From Gimesia chilikensis (GTDB taxonomy: Bacteria > Planctomycetota > Planctomycetia > Planctomycetales > Planctomycetaceae): a stretch of DNA of 64,000 nucleotides. Each line of letters begins with the position of its first letter. Position 1 is the stretch's first letter. Made by a program: the position numbers and the translations under genes. Below, piece by piece: positions 1-8,770 of the stretch. Location: assembly GCF_008329715.1 (NCBI RefSeq), contig NZ_VTSR01000018.1, positions 62,001-126,000 of the forward strand, written 5' to 3'. A model generated the notes under the pieces. It was not told the origin of the DNA. It did no database searches and saw only the letters and a program-made list of their open reading frames with translations.

Positions 1-427
1 TCGCATGTGCATCCAGCGTACAGATGATGGGAAGATCCGGACCGACGGCATCCCGAACCAGCGAGAGCCAGTACCCATCCAGATCACGTTCACTCTCACT
101 CACGCCTGCACCATGCGGCGCGACCAGCAGACCATCCAGCGGTCCTGCCTCTTTCAGCGCCGCGAGCATCTGGTTGATCAGTGTGTCGACGGTTTCCGCT
201 GTGATCGTTCCTCCCGGCAAGGCCCGGGCCACAAAGATCGGCACCGCTTCCAGTTCCGTCTCCGCCAGCCCCGCGAAGAAGCCACCGATTTCATGGGCCG
301 AACTTTTAAAGATCGGATAGATCTCGTCGCCCGTCGCCAGAACATCGTATTCGAAATCGGGCAGAGTGGTCGCGGTCCGGATGAACGTATTTGATTCGTG
401 CTGTAAGGCCAGGATTCCGACACGCAT
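1..427 (-). CDS. M81 family metallopeptidase (MlrC/microcystinase C-like), 3' part cut by window edge
   Basis: Reading leftward from the ATG at 425-427 gives an open frame of 142 codons that leaves the window without a stop. The N-terminus MRVGILALQHESNTF is the hallmark start of the MlrC/M81 family, in which the histidine and nearby acidic residues bind zinc. Further on lies the family-like stretch LLVAPHGAGVSE, then a region ending at TLDAHA at the edge. M81 proteins are cytosolic metallopeptidases; MlrC degrades the linear products of microcystin, but most members have unknown peptide or amide substrates, so the substrate here is not predicted. The gene is divergent from the IclR regulator at 585 and probably belongs to the regulon of that protein together with the RraA-like gene. 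Only the N-terminal third to half is visible. Confidence 0.85.
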   Translation of the reverse strand, partial: MRVGILALQHESNTFIRTATTLPDFEYDVLATGDEIYPIFKSSAHEIGGFFAGLAETELEAVPIFVARALPGGTITAETVDTLINQMLAALKEAGPLDGLLVAPHGAGVSESERDLDGYWLSLVRDAVGPDLPIICTLDAHA

Positions 428-443
428 CTCAGTTTCCTCCAGA

Positions 444-515
444 TCACATTAGTGAAACTCAATAAAAATTTCATGCCGTATCTTAAAATGGAACGACTCA
501 TTCACTATAATGAAA
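444..515. promoter_or_regulatory. Divergent promoter/operator between M81 gene and IclR gene
   Basis: The intergenic strip holds an inverted pair TAGTGAA (450-456) and TTCACTA (501-507), each lying in a local dyad: TCAC-ATTA-GTGA at 444-455 and TTCA-CTATAA-TGAA at 501-514. A perfect -10 hexamer TATAAT (506-511) sits inside the right-hand dyad, with TTAAAA (483-488) 17 bp upstream as a possible -35. A repressor bound there would block transcription of the IclR gene itself and could also control the divergent M81 gene. IclR proteins commonly bind such paired dyads; that this IclR binds here is an inference. Confidence 0.5.
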
Positions 516-584
516 CGCAGTGGGGGATGCAAGCCGTTCCCTCTAACCAGGTCAGTGTACTCCAGAGATGAGACGCCATTCAAT

Positions 585-1343
585 ATGCCTGCCACTAAAG
601 AAGCCTCTTCGCTGGGTAAAGCATTTCAGGTTCTCGAAGTTTTAGCGACCGCCGCCGGACCTCGCGCGCTCTTGGAAATCGTGCAGGATCTGGGGCTGCA
701 TAAACCGACCGTGCACCGCATCCTCGGCGAACTCGTTGACCTGGGATATGTGAGTCGCGTCGAAAAAGGCGTCTATGAAATCACCCCCAAACTCAGAAGG
801 CTCGCCTCCGGCGAACTGGAAGATCGACTGATCGAAATCGCGGACCCCTGTCTGCGGGAGCTGCATACGGAGACGGGAGAGACCGTTAACCTGGGGGTCC
901 TGCGGGGCGCCAACGTTCGCTACCTGCGGGTGCTGGAAAGCACACATCCCCTGAGGCGAATTGTGGAACCGGACAGCGTCGATCCCTTTTATTCGACTTC
1001 TCTCGGGCGCGCGATCACTCTACAACTCACCGATGCGGAATGGGAAACGCTGATTAACCGCACCCGTCTGCTGGCACGAACCACAGAAACCGTGACCGAT
1101 GTCAAACAGCTCCGCAAAATTCATCAGCAGGCCCAGCAGGACGGTTACTCCGTCGAGCAGGATCAGAACGATGTCGGCGTAACCTGTATCGGTGCCCCCG
1201 TCTATCAGCAGGAAAACATCGTCGCCGCCATCAGTCTCAGCGTTCCTACCGCCCGTGCAGATACGAAGGCCTTAAAGCGTTTCATTAAAGCCGTACTGCG
1301 AACGGCCGAACAGATTTCTCAAAAACTCGATTTCAACAGATGA
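585..1343 (+). CDS. IclR family transcriptional regulator
   Basis: A 252-residue protein with a winged helix-turn-helix at about residues 10-65 (recognition helix around HKPTVHRILGEL) followed by the IclR effector-binding domain (about 80-250, with the late conserved segment ISLSVPTAR). Size and order match the family. An in-frame ATG exists at 510, but it lies within the operator/promoter and would add 25 atypical residues, so ATG 585 is preferred. The gene is followed after 7 bp by the RraA-like gene, so the two are co-transcribed, and it is divergent from the M81 peptidase. IclR members sense small organic acids or aromatic compounds; the inducer here is unknown. The dyads at 444-515 suggest autoregulation. 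Confidence 0.9.
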   Translation: MPATKEASSLGKAFQVLEVLATAAGPRALLEIVQDLGLHKPTVHRILGELVDLGYVSRVEKGVYEITPKLRRLASGELEDRLIEIADPCLRELHTETGETVNLGVLRGANVRYLRVLESTHPLRRIVEPDSVDPFYSTSLGRAITLQLTDAEWETLINRTRLLARTTETVTDVKQLRKIHQQAQQDGYSVEQDQNDVGVTCIGAPVYQQENIVAAISLSVPTARADTKALKRFIKAVLRTAEQISQKLDFNR

Positions 1344-1350
1344 GCACACC

Positions 1351-2019
1351 ATGAATGATCCGACCCCTGAAACAATCACGCTGGATATGATGCGGGAATC
1401 CCTCTATTCGGCCATCGTCTGTGATGCCCTGGATTCCATCGGCCTGACCAACCAGTCTCCACGCAAGGAACTTTTTCCGATGACGGTTGAGGATGTCGTC
1501 GTGGGCCGCTGCAAAACCAGCCTCTGGGCCGACATGTACCATGCGGATCCCAGCCCTTACGAACTGGAACTCAAAGGTGTCGACTCCATTAACGCGGATG
1601 AAATCTTCATCGCCGCGGCCAGCGGTTCGATGCGGTCGGGCATCTGGGGCGAACTCCTCTCCACCGCCGTGAAACACCGGGGCTGCTGCGGAGCGATCAT
1701 TGATGGCGCCGTCCGCGATGTCCGTCAGATGCGGGAAATGTCCTTCCCCGTGTGGGCCGTCGGCACATCCCCTTATGACAGTAAAGACCGTCAGCGGATT
1801 ATTGACCTCGACATTCCGGTCGAGATCGGCGGCGTGGTCTTCTCCCCCGGTGACCTGGTGATCGCCGACGTGGATGGCATTGTGGTCGTCCCTCAGGAAG
1901 TCGAAGACAAAGTCATTCGTCTCGCCTGGCAGAAGGTACACGAAGAAAACACGTTCCGTGACAGCATCAAGGCCGGCATGTCCGCCACCGAAGCCTTCGC
2001 CAAATACGGCATACTTTGA
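1351..2019 (+). CDS. RraA-like / HMG-CHA aldolase family protein
   Basis: A 222-residue protein of the RraA fold. The segment GAIIDGAVRDVRQM contains the Gly-x-x-Arg-Asp signature that, in 4-hydroxy-4-methyl-2-oxoglutarate/oxaloacetate-type class II aldolases, binds pyruvate and the divalent metal. GDLVIADVDGIVVVP near the C-terminus is another family landmark. The family also includes the RNase E inhibitor RraA, but linkage to an IclR regulator fits a catabolic aldolase or decarboxylase better. It begins 7 bp after the IclR stop, so the pair is an operon. Exact substrate not determinable. Confidence 0.85.
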   Translation: MNDPTPETITLDMMRESLYSAIVCDALDSIGLTNQSPRKELFPMTVEDVVVGRCKTSLWADMYHADPSPYELELKGVDSINADEIFIAAASGSMRSGIWGELLSTAVKHRGCCGAIIDGAVRDVRQMREMSFPVWAVGTSPYDSKDRQRIIDLDIPVEIGGVVFSPGDLVIADVDGIVVVPQEVEDKVIRLAWQKVHEENTFRDSIKAGMSATEAFAKYGIL

Positions 2020-2029
2020 ACGACGACCG

Positions 2030-3484
2030 TTACGATTCCGGATTCCACCACTGGTTCAGCAGCTCGCGTAATGTTTGCTGCGGGACTTTGAATTGGGGAT
2101 CGTCGATCAGGTTATTGGTTTCAGCCGGATCTTTGACCACATCATACAGCACATCTCCATTGGTATAATTATTCCAGGTTTTGCCTTGTGCGTTCGCGTT
2201 GTGTGACGTGATGAGCTTGAGATTTCCCTGTCGCACCCAGCGATGGGCGACATCCCGTTCCGGATGTTTGAGGGAACTCGCATCGCCTGGAAAAATCGCC
2301 CCATACACGGCGCGGTCAGCTGGTAATGCTGCTTTGCCTTCCGCAGCCGGTAACAGGTTTACGCCGGGCAGTCGCTGTGCATCTTTTTTAAGGCCGGCCG
2401 CGTTGAGCAAGGTCGGCACCACATCGATGCTGCTGACCAGTTCTGTGAGTGTCGCAGGCTGGGTCACGCCATCCCAGCGGATCAGGATCGGCGAGCGCAG
2501 TCCGTCTTCAAACGGAGATCGTTTGCTGGCTTTCGTGTGATGATAATTTTCTCGTGGCTGCATTGGTCGCTCACCTGGTGTCCAGCCGTTGTCGATCACG
2601 AACAGAAACAACGTGTTTTTAACGTCCGCTTCTTTTTCGACGAAGTGGACTAAATCTCCGACTGTATCATCGAACTCCGTGCAGCTGGCATAATAGGCGA
2701 TTTCGTTTTTCTTCACGCCCGGTTGATCGCGATAAAGATCGAAATACTTCTGAGGGGAATCGTGGGGCTGATGCGGCAGGTACGGGGCGTACCAGACCAG
2801 CCAGGGGGTGGAGTCTTTTTCGCAGTCTTTCACGAAATCATAGATTGGCTGCATCGTCTCGCGACCGATCTTGAGGCCCCAGTCTCCATTACCGTGAGCC
2901 GCAAGGGTGCCGTTCGCCAGCTTGCGATTCCCGCCAAAGGTCTGTCCCGGGACCGGTTCAAAAATCGTCATCCCCTCCGTAAACCCGGCATTGCGGTAAT
3001 GGCCTTCCCAGAACTTCCCGGTCTGCAGGCAACGATAGCCGTGGGCCGCGAGCAGTCGCGGCAGTGTATCGACGGATTGAATCAGTTTAAAGGCCCGACT
3101 GCGGATCTGTTCGTATTCCTCCCGGGAGGTCATCGCGTTAAAGGCACGATTGCCCGGTGGAGGATGATTGTAATGAATGCCGCTCTGATGCGGGTAGAGG
3201 CCGGTCAGCAATGTCGCCAGCGAGGGGCTGCAGACGCTCGTGGGTAGATAGCCGTTGACAAACCGGGCCGACTGGGCTGCCAGCTGGTCAATCTGGGGCG
3301 TTTTGATCTGCCTGTTTCCCATGAACCCGAAATCGCGATAGGTCTGATCGTCGGAAATGATCATCACAATATTCGGGCGTCGGGAGTCTTCCGCCAGCGA
3401 TGTCCGGCAGCAAGTGAAGCCGCCGAGCGTCACCAGCAGGCAGTACAGGAATGCCTGAATTCTCAATTCAATCAAACGTGGCAT
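2030..3484 (-). CDS. Sulfatase, secreted, with atypical CSPSL active-site motif
   Basis: A 484-residue alkaline-phosphatase-fold sulfatase. I use ATG 3484 rather than the TTG at 3493. An N-terminal hydrophobic segment (about residues 12-25) is a signal peptide or anchor. PNIVMIISDDQ carries the first metal-binding acidic pair, and GTTC-type chemistry would rest on C85 in CSPSLATLLTG. The usual sulfatase motif is C-x-P-S-R; here the arginine is leucine. That Arg helps recognition by formylglycine-generating enzyme and lines the active site, so maturation may differ or the protein may have lost classical activity. The later metal-site segment VIDNGWTPG is retained. It converges on the RraA-like gene with only 10 bp between stops. 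Substrate unknown. Confidence 0.88.
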   Translation of the reverse strand: MPRLIELRIQAFLYCLLVTLGGFTCCRTSLAEDSRRPNIVMIISDDQTYRDFGFMGNRQIKTPQIDQLAAQSARFVNGYLPTSVCSPSLATLLTGLYPHQSGIHYNHPPPGNRAFNAMTSREEYEQIRSRAFKLIQSVDTLPRLLAAHGYRCLQTGKFWEGHYRNAGFTEGMTIFEPVPGQTFGGNRKLANGTLAAHGNGDWGLKIGRETMQPIYDFVKDCEKDSTPWLVWYAPYLPHQPHDSPQKYFDLYRDQPGVKKNEIAYYASCTEFDDTVGDLVHFVEKEADVKNTLFLFVIDNGWTPGERPMQPRENYHHTKASKRSPFEDGLRSPILIRWDGVTQPATLTELVSSIDVVPTLLNAAGLKKDAQRLPGVNLLPAAEGKAALPADRAVYGAIFPGDASSLKHPERDVAHRWVRQGNLKLITSHNANAQGKTWNNYTNGDVLYDVVKDPAETNNLIDDPQFKVPQQTLRELLNQWWNPES

Positions 3485-3814
3485 GGTTCTCAAATCCCCC
3501 TACACCTCAAACGCATGAATTGCTACAGTAAGCCCAGCATAGTCGCTGAGTCGACGTCTGTCATTCCGGATTTGCGTTTCTGGTTTCTGCTTTAGCATCC
3601 GTATCCCGGAACTCGGCCTCTGTGAAGAATCCAATAATTAAGAACGGACCCGAAAAGTTAAGAAAACAGCGATTACAAATCGAATCGGACAGGGTAACAT
3701 AGCATCTGCCATGGAAGAATGTCCCGGGCTGACACATTCCCTCCCTGGTTCTTTTCTCCCGTTCAGTTCAGGAAGATAACCACGCATTTCAGGTTTCAGA
3801 AAAGGAAAGCATCC
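3485..3814. promoter_or_regulatory. Divergent intergenic region, sulfatase / HPPD-like gene
   Basis: A 330-bp gap between two divergent genes. A possible rightward promoter is TTACAA (3673-3678), 16 bp, TAACAT (3695-3700). An inverted repeat GAATGT (3717-3722)/ACATTC (3734-3739) with an 11-bp spacer lies just downstream and could be an operator or leader hairpin. Nothing coding is convincing here. Confidence 0.3.
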
Positions 3815-5062
3815 GTGAGCATTGATCCCATGACCTATCAGCCGGGTGGCGATAAAAAGAATTCTGAGTTTTTCGAAGAATACCGGATGAAAATCTTCGA
3901 ACGCCGCAAATCCAGCGGGATCGAAGATCTGCTCGGAACGATGCGGGGGATCGTCCTGCAGGTCGAAACCGGAGAAGTGCTGCCTTACCTGCATGAGCTT
4001 TACCTGATGGGGCCCTACCGTTTTTCCGCGGCCTTCAAGAATAATACACACAACGTCTACGTGCTCACCTCGCACCCCGATTACCCGCGGCTGTTCGTTC
4101 TGGAGCCACGTGACAAGGATTACGCCGACGAAATCACCATGTTCAATCGGCTGTATCCGCTCTCCAGCAAAAAGCCCAATGCCCGCTACATCGGCGAGAT
4201 CTTCAGTACTAAAGATGTGAACGAAACGCGGAGCACGCTCGAATCGCACAGCGTCCGTTTCAATTATCATCATGAAACCAGGAATCCGTTCTTCACTGAC
4301 GCGCATTTCGTCTTCACTTTCCCTTCCGATTTTACCTGTAACCGGGTCGGTTATACGCAGGAGAACATCGACGATTACGACGTGCTCCAACTGGGAACCC
4401 CCTTCGAACTCGAACCTGAAGTGATGGATTCGCTGAACCAGGTACTCGCCTTCGGTGAAGCCCATAAGCTGAATAAGCTGGTTCTGGGGGTCGATCACCT
4501 GGCAACCCGTATTCTGGCTGGCGAGCGGGAAGATGCCATCCTCGAATTTCTGACAATGTCCAATCACTACTTCTGGGGGGCATACAATATTTCGGAGATG
4601 AACTCGTCTACGAACGTGACCCGGAATGGCTACGTCGACAACGATAAAAAGTCACCTGCCAAGGTCTTCACGGCTAACAACACGCCTTCCTTTGTGAATT
4701 CGTTCGAAAATCTGCCGATGCCTACTGAAGATTTCGTACGCAATTACGGACGTCGTCTGCACCATGTGGCGTACGAAGTACTCGACGGCGATCACAAGTC
4801 TGGTGAGAAAAACGTGGATTACGTCGTCCAGACTCTCAAGGACAAAGGCATTCCCTTCCTGGCACACGTGGTCGGGGAATGTCTGGATGAACCCAACCTG
4901 AAGCAGATTTTCTCCAAGCATTCCCAGTATTCGATTCTGATTACCGAATACGTGGAACGCTGCCACGCCTATGAGGGCTTCTTCACCAAGTCCAACGTGG
5001 CTGCGTTGACCGAAGCGGCAGGCAAGGACGAGCGCTACGATCACGGGCACGTCTTCGACTGA
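3815..5062 (+). CDS. 4-hydroxyphenylpyruvate dioxygenase-like (VOC superfamily) protein
   Basis: A 415-residue protein starting at GTG 3815, chosen because AAGGAAAG lies at 3802-3809; earlier ATG/GTG codons lack this. The C-terminal half resembles HPPD. Candidate Fe(II) ligands are H228 (in LGVDHLA), H317 (in HHVAYEV) and E378 (in LITEYVER), the last followed by GFFTKSNVAALTEA, which mirrors the GFGxGNFxALFE helix of HPPD that closes the active site. The first about 200 residues are less recognisable. Spacing from the second His to the Glu (61 residues) is shorter than in classical HPPD (about 82), so a different substrate is possible. It is followed 68 bp later by NDH-2, which raises the possibility of a quinone or aromatic oxidation role; that link is inference. 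Confidence 0.7.
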   Translation: MSIDPMTYQPGGDKKNSEFFEEYRMKIFERRKSSGIEDLLGTMRGIVLQVETGEVLPYLHELYLMGPYRFSAAFKNNTHNVYVLTSHPDYPRLFVLEPRDKDYADEITMFNRLYPLSSKKPNARYIGEIFSTKDVNETRSTLESHSVRFNYHHETRNPFFTDAHFVFTFPSDFTCNRVGYTQENIDDYDVLQLGTPFELEPEVMDSLNQVLAFGEAHKLNKLVLGVDHLATRILAGEREDAILEFLTMSNHYFWGAYNISEMNSSTNVTRNGYVDNDKKSPAKVFTANNTPSFVNSFENLPMPTEDFVRNYGRRLHHVAYEVLDGDHKSGEKNVDYVVQTLKDKGIPFLAHVVGECLDEPNLKQIFSKHSQYSILITEYVERCHAYEGFFTKSNVAALTEAAGKDERYDHGHVFD

Positions 5063-5130
5063 CAGACGCTCCGCCCTGACGTCCCCCGGAATTCTGCGCT
5101 GCTCTACTCACACCAGGAATTGAGAACTCT

Positions 5131-6492
5131 ATGAATCAGACTTCTAAGGAACTGCCACGGCTGGTCATCATTGGCGGAGGCTTCGCGGGCATCAACGTCG
5201 CCAAGGCATTCAAAAATGTCGCGGTAGAGATTGATCTGATCGACAAACGGAATTACCACCTGTTTCAGCCTCTGCTGTACCAGGTGGCAACCGGAGAGCT
5301 CGATCCAGCGAATATCGCCGCGCCGATCCGCAAGATCCTCTGGAAACAGAAGAACGTGCACGTGGCCCTGGGCAAAGTCACCAACATTGACTTCGATAAA
5401 AAGCTCGTGCAGTTTGACGGGGGCGAAATGGACTACGATTACCTGGTCATCGCCACCGGTGCCCAGCAGTCCTACTTCGGACATGACGAATATCGCGTGC
5501 ACGCGCCCGGTCTCAAAACGATTGACGATGCCCTGGAAATCCGCCGCCGCCTCTTCCTCGCTTTCGAAGAAGCGGAATGGGAGGCCGACGAAGAGTCCCG
5601 CCGCAAAAAACTGACCTTCGTCATCGTGGGAGGCGGACCTACGGGCGTCGAACTGGCAGGCGCCGTGAAAGAAGTCGCTACTGAAACGCTGCCCAAGGAA
5701 TTCCGCAATGTCCACTGTGACATGGCCCGCGTGATTCTCGTCGATGGCGGGGAACGTCTTGTGGGCCCTATGCCTGAAGATCTGGGCAAGAAAGCCCAGG
5801 AAGTGCTCGAAAAAATGGGCGTCGAAATCCACCTGCAGGTGCACGTGAACGAAGTCACTTCGGAAGGAGTCGTCATCGGCGATGAGACCATTCCCGCAGA
5901 GAACGTCTTCTGGGCGGCGGGCGTCCAGGGACAAGACCTGGCTAAAGAACTGGATGTCGAAACCGATCGCGGCAGTCGGATTGTCGTCAATCCGGACATG
6001 TCAATCCCCGGCCATCCCGAAGTCTTCGTCGTGGGGGATGCTGCCCATGCGACCGACGCCAAAACTGGAAAGCCGGTCCCCGGCGTCGCCCAGGGAGCGA
6101 TCCAGACGGGCCGCTTTGTTGCCGAGATCATCAAGCAGGAACTCCAGGGCAATCCGCCTAAAGAACGTCCCGCATTCAGCTATTACGACAAAGGTTCCAT
6201 GGCGATGATCGGCCGGGGGAACGCGATCGCTGCGATTGGCAAGGTGCATTACAGCGGCATCCTGGGCTGGATCTCCTGGAACATTCTGCATGTGATGTTC
6301 CTCGTCGGGTTCCGTAATCGTTTCAAAGTCATGCTGGACTGGCTCTGGAACTACATCTGGAAGACCCGCCGCTCACGACTGATTACCGGCGATCCCCAGG
6401 TCCATATCAAACGCCTGTACTCGGAACGACAGAAACGCGAAGAAGAAAAACGCCGCCGGCTGCTGCATCGTCATAAGGACGAGGAGCAGTAA
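5131..6492 (+). CDS. ndh: Type II NADH:quinone oxidoreductase (NDH-2)
   Basis: A 453-residue FAD flavoprotein that passes electrons from NADH to the quinone pool without pumping protons. It has two dinucleotide-binding Rossmann motifs, IIGGGFAGI near the N-terminus for FAD and FVIVGGGPTGVELAG at about residue 165 for NADH, and VFVVGDAAHA near residue 300 for the FAD-binding Asp. The C-terminus has an amphipathic/hydrophobic membrane anchor (GWISWNILHVMFLVGF) followed by a strongly basic tail rich in Arg, Lys and Glu. It sits between the HPPD-like gene and two tiny membrane-protein genes on the same strand with short gaps, probably one transcript. Confidence 0.92.
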   Translation: MNQTSKELPRLVIIGGGFAGINVAKAFKNVAVEIDLIDKRNYHLFQPLLYQVATGELDPANIAAPIRKILWKQKNVHVALGKVTNIDFDKKLVQFDGGEMDYDYLVIATGAQQSYFGHDEYRVHAPGLKTIDDALEIRRRLFLAFEEAEWEADEESRRKKLTFVIVGGGPTGVELAGAVKEVATETLPKEFRNVHCDMARVILVDGGERLVGPMPEDLGKKAQEVLEKMGVEIHLQVHVNEVTSEGVVIGDETIPAENVFWAAGVQGQDLAKELDVETDRGSRIVVNPDMSIPGHPEVFVVGDAAHATDAKTGKPVPGVAQGAIQTGRFVAEIIKQELQGNPPKERPAFSYYDKGSMAMIGRGNAIAAIGKVHYSGILGWISWNILHVMFLVGFRNRFKVMLDWLWNYIWKTRRSRLITGDPQVHIKRLYSERQKREEEKRRRLLHRHKDEEQ

Positions 6493-6510
6493 ACCTACAA
6501 GGGAACTTCC

Positions 6511-6774
6511 GTGAATTACCTGATGGCACTCGTCGTGGCCGGCCTGTTGATCCTGGGAATGTTCCTGTTTCGCTGGGTGGTCAGACATGCATTTCGACAG
6601 GAACTGCAGCAGCGCGGTGGAGACCTCTCACGGGAACAGAACTATGGGATGGAAGTTCCTTCCGGCGTCCTCATCTGGTTGAGTCTGACAGACTTCCTGT
6701 ATGTCTTTCGAATTCCGATTTCCCTGCTGATCCTGGTGTGCGCACTCGGCTGCGCCTGGTATTGTGGAAATTGA
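6511..6774 (+). CDS. Small membrane protein of unknown function
   Basis: An 87-residue protein starting at GTG 6511, 18 bp after the NDH-2 stop. It has two predicted membrane segments, residues about 3-22 (MALVVAGLLILGMFLF) and about 60-84 (PISLLILVCALGCAWY), separated by a polar, partly charged loop. I do not recognise a family. Tight spacing behind ndh suggests co-expression and perhaps an accessory role at the membrane, which is unproven. Confidence 0.6.
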   Translation: MNYLMALVVAGLLILGMFLFRWVVRHAFRQELQQRGGDLSREQNYGMEVPSGVLIWLSLTDFLYVFRIPISLLILVCALGCAWYCGN

Positions 6775-6873
6775 TGAAACCAGTTGAAATTAATTTCACT
6801 GGAGTGAAGACAGAGTTAAAGTAACTCTGCCTGCAAACACGTCACGAATATTTGAACCTGAGGAGAGACAATC

Positions 6874-7080
6874 ATGGAAAATTCAAATCAGGAAACTGAA
6901 ATCGGTCAAAAAGCAGTTGCCACCGCAGGCCTGGTTTACTTTGGATCAATTACTACCGGATTTCTGGGGATAGTGGGGGCTGTAATCGCGATTGCTAATA
7001 ACCAGAGTGCCGGTGGATTACACCTGCTGGCCTCCGCATTTGCCTTTGGTCTTCTGGCCAATGCACTGTATCGGCATTAA
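6874..7080 (+). CDS. Small two-helix membrane protein, unknown
   Basis: A 68-residue protein preceded by a good ribosome-binding site (AGGAGAG about 10 bp before ATG 6874). Residues about 15-40 and 46-64 are hydrophobic with many Gly/Ala (for example GFLGIVGAVIAIA), giving two short transmembrane helices with a polar N-terminus. No family recognised. It is the last of the rightward run that begins with the HPPD-like gene and is followed by a convergent MscS gene. Confidence 0.6.
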   Translation: MENSNQETEIGQKAVATAGLVYFGSITTGFLGIVGAVIAIANNQSAGGLHLLASAFAFGLLANALYRH

Positions 7081-7118
7081 CCCCCCCTTGGCCTGCGGTC
7101 GGGTTACTCTATATCCTG

Positions 7119-8543
7119 CTAAGGCGTATCCGCCAGCAGATCGGTTGAGTCTTCTTCCGGATCGCGGGCCTGTTGGCTCTGGCGTTTGATGTCGTTGTAT
7201 TCGTTGGTCAGTTCCCCTTCCGCCTCCGATACCGTCTCTTCGTCCATCAGATTGACGGGCCGCGATCGGGCAGGCAGCCGCGCGGGAGCCGGCTCCATGG
7301 GGAGGCCCTGTTCCGCCTCCTGCATCTGAACTGGTACTCCCTGCGGGAAGATGACTTCGCGGGCGTCGTCGGGCATCGAGAATCCCTGTTCTTCAAACGC
7401 CGTCTTGACCTGACGCATTAACGCGGAATTGACTTTGAGCACGCTGTGCTTATGTCCGTCGATCCAGTAATACAGGCGCAGATTGACGGTCGAGGCGGCC
7501 AGGTTCTCGACCAGCACTAGAGGCTCGGGATCATCAAGCACAGCCGGGTGCTGTCCCAGCGTCGTTTTCGCGAGTGTCTGCGCCTCGATGAGCGGCACGT
7601 CGTAACCTACGCCGATGAGGAAGTCGAGCCGGACCTTGGGATTCGAGGTGAAGTTCTCAATCTTGCTCTTGTAAATGATCGAGTTCGGAATCTGAACGTG
7701 ATTGCCCTCCAGTGTCATCAGCAGGGTACCGCGGGTATTGACCCGTTGAACAAAGCCTTCAACCCCTTCGACCTCGATCAGATCACCATAGCGAAACGGA
7801 TTCTGCATGCTGATCAGAATACTGGCCAGGAAGTTTTCTGCAATGTCCCGGAAGGCGATCCCGATGATTAATCCAATCAGCCCGGTCCCACCAATCACGG
7901 TAGTCGCCAGTCGCGTCAGACCGGAAATCTGCAGCACCAGGTAGATGCCGAACAGCAGGACCATCAACAGCAGTCCTTTGCGCAATACCCCTTTCAACAG
8001 CTTGTTGTCTACGCGGCTCAGAAGCGTCCGATCCGCCACCCAGCCGCAGAGCAGCATACTGAGCCAGGTCAGCAGTAGTATTAACAGTGCCATGATGATG
8101 GTCGGAATCGCACGCACTGTGTTCCGCAGTATTTCCCGCATAGGCAGGAATGACGCGCTCATGTCCCACAGGGGCGGCTGTCTGACTTGAATCCGGTTAA
8201 CTACCGCCACGACATCCTGAGTATTCCGCGCCAGTTCCCCAGCCCAGGTGCGGTACTTTTCATCGTCAGTCGTTCCCGTGAGAAAGGCGACTCCTTCATC
8301 GACGTCTACTTCCGGTTCGGTAAACCATTCTGTCGCTTCCAGAATGTGCGTCAGTCGTCGCGAAATATCTGCATCAAGGGCGGCTGGCGTGACATTCACC
8401 GCTTTCGGAGCAGGCACCGTCTCTTCGGCTGGTTGCGGTTCCGCGGGCGCTGATTCTGCCGGTTCCTGTTCCTGACCCCTGCTGACCGACGGACCTCCTG
8501 CCACCATGCTGAGTATGAGAAAGAACCGAATCAGTGCAGGCAT
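7119..8543 (-). CDS. Mechanosensitive ion channel, MscS family, with N-terminal BON domain
   Basis: A 474-residue inner-membrane channel. A signal-peptide-like N-terminus ends near SRGQEQ and is followed by a Pro/Ala/Glu-rich linker. A BON-type domain (about residues 50-125, with VDVDEGVAFLTG and VAVVNRIQV) may bind lipid or peptidoglycan in the periplasm. Then come about three membrane helices and the conserved MscS pore/beta region (GLIIGIAFRDIAENFLASI, then NPFRYGDLIEVEG). The C-terminal about 90 residues are acidic and low-complexity. MscS channels release solutes on hypo-osmotic shock. BON-MscS fusions are a known architecture. Transcribed alone, convergent to the tiny membrane proteins. 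Confidence 0.9.
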   Translation of the reverse strand: MPALIRFFLILSMVAGGPSVSRGQEQEPAESAPAEPQPAEETVPAPKAVNVTPAALDADISRRLTHILEATEWFTEPEVDVDEGVAFLTGTTDDEKYRTWAGELARNTQDVVAVVNRIQVRQPPLWDMSASFLPMREILRNTVRAIPTIIMALLILLLTWLSMLLCGWVADRTLLSRVDNKLLKGVLRKGLLLMVLLFGIYLVLQISGLTRLATTVIGGTGLIGLIIGIAFRDIAENFLASILISMQNPFRYGDLIEVEGVEGFVQRVNTRGTLLMTLEGNHVQIPNSIIYKSKIENFTSNPKVRLDFLIGVGYDVPLIEAQTLAKTTLGQHPAVLDDPEPLVLVENLAASTVNLRLYYWIDGHKHSVLKVNSALMRQVKTAFEEQGFSMPDDAREVIFPQGVPVQMQEAEQGLPMEPAPARLPARSRPVNLMDEETVSEAEGELTNEYNDIKRQSQQARDPEEDSTDLLADTP

Positions 8544-8770
8544 GGAGAACTCCCGTCTATGAAGTGTAGGGGTGATGTCATTTTTGAAGCTGCTCTGCAG
8601 AACAGCCTCTCAATATTCAAAGCACATGCCGTACCATTGGCGCTGACTGGTTGCAGGCATTTCAGGCATGATCTACCAGGCAAAGCCGCTGGCTCTCTCT
8701 TAACGGCAGGATTAACTGGTCGTTGAACGCGCACCCTGATCGATCGTCAGGCAGGCAAAGGACTGGATTC

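Noticed and set aside
5-501. Open frames at the left edge (5-394 and 24-320 rightward, 178-501 leftward)
   Set aside because: They are shadows of the M81 gene read leftward in another frame (1-427); that protein has a clear family N-terminus.
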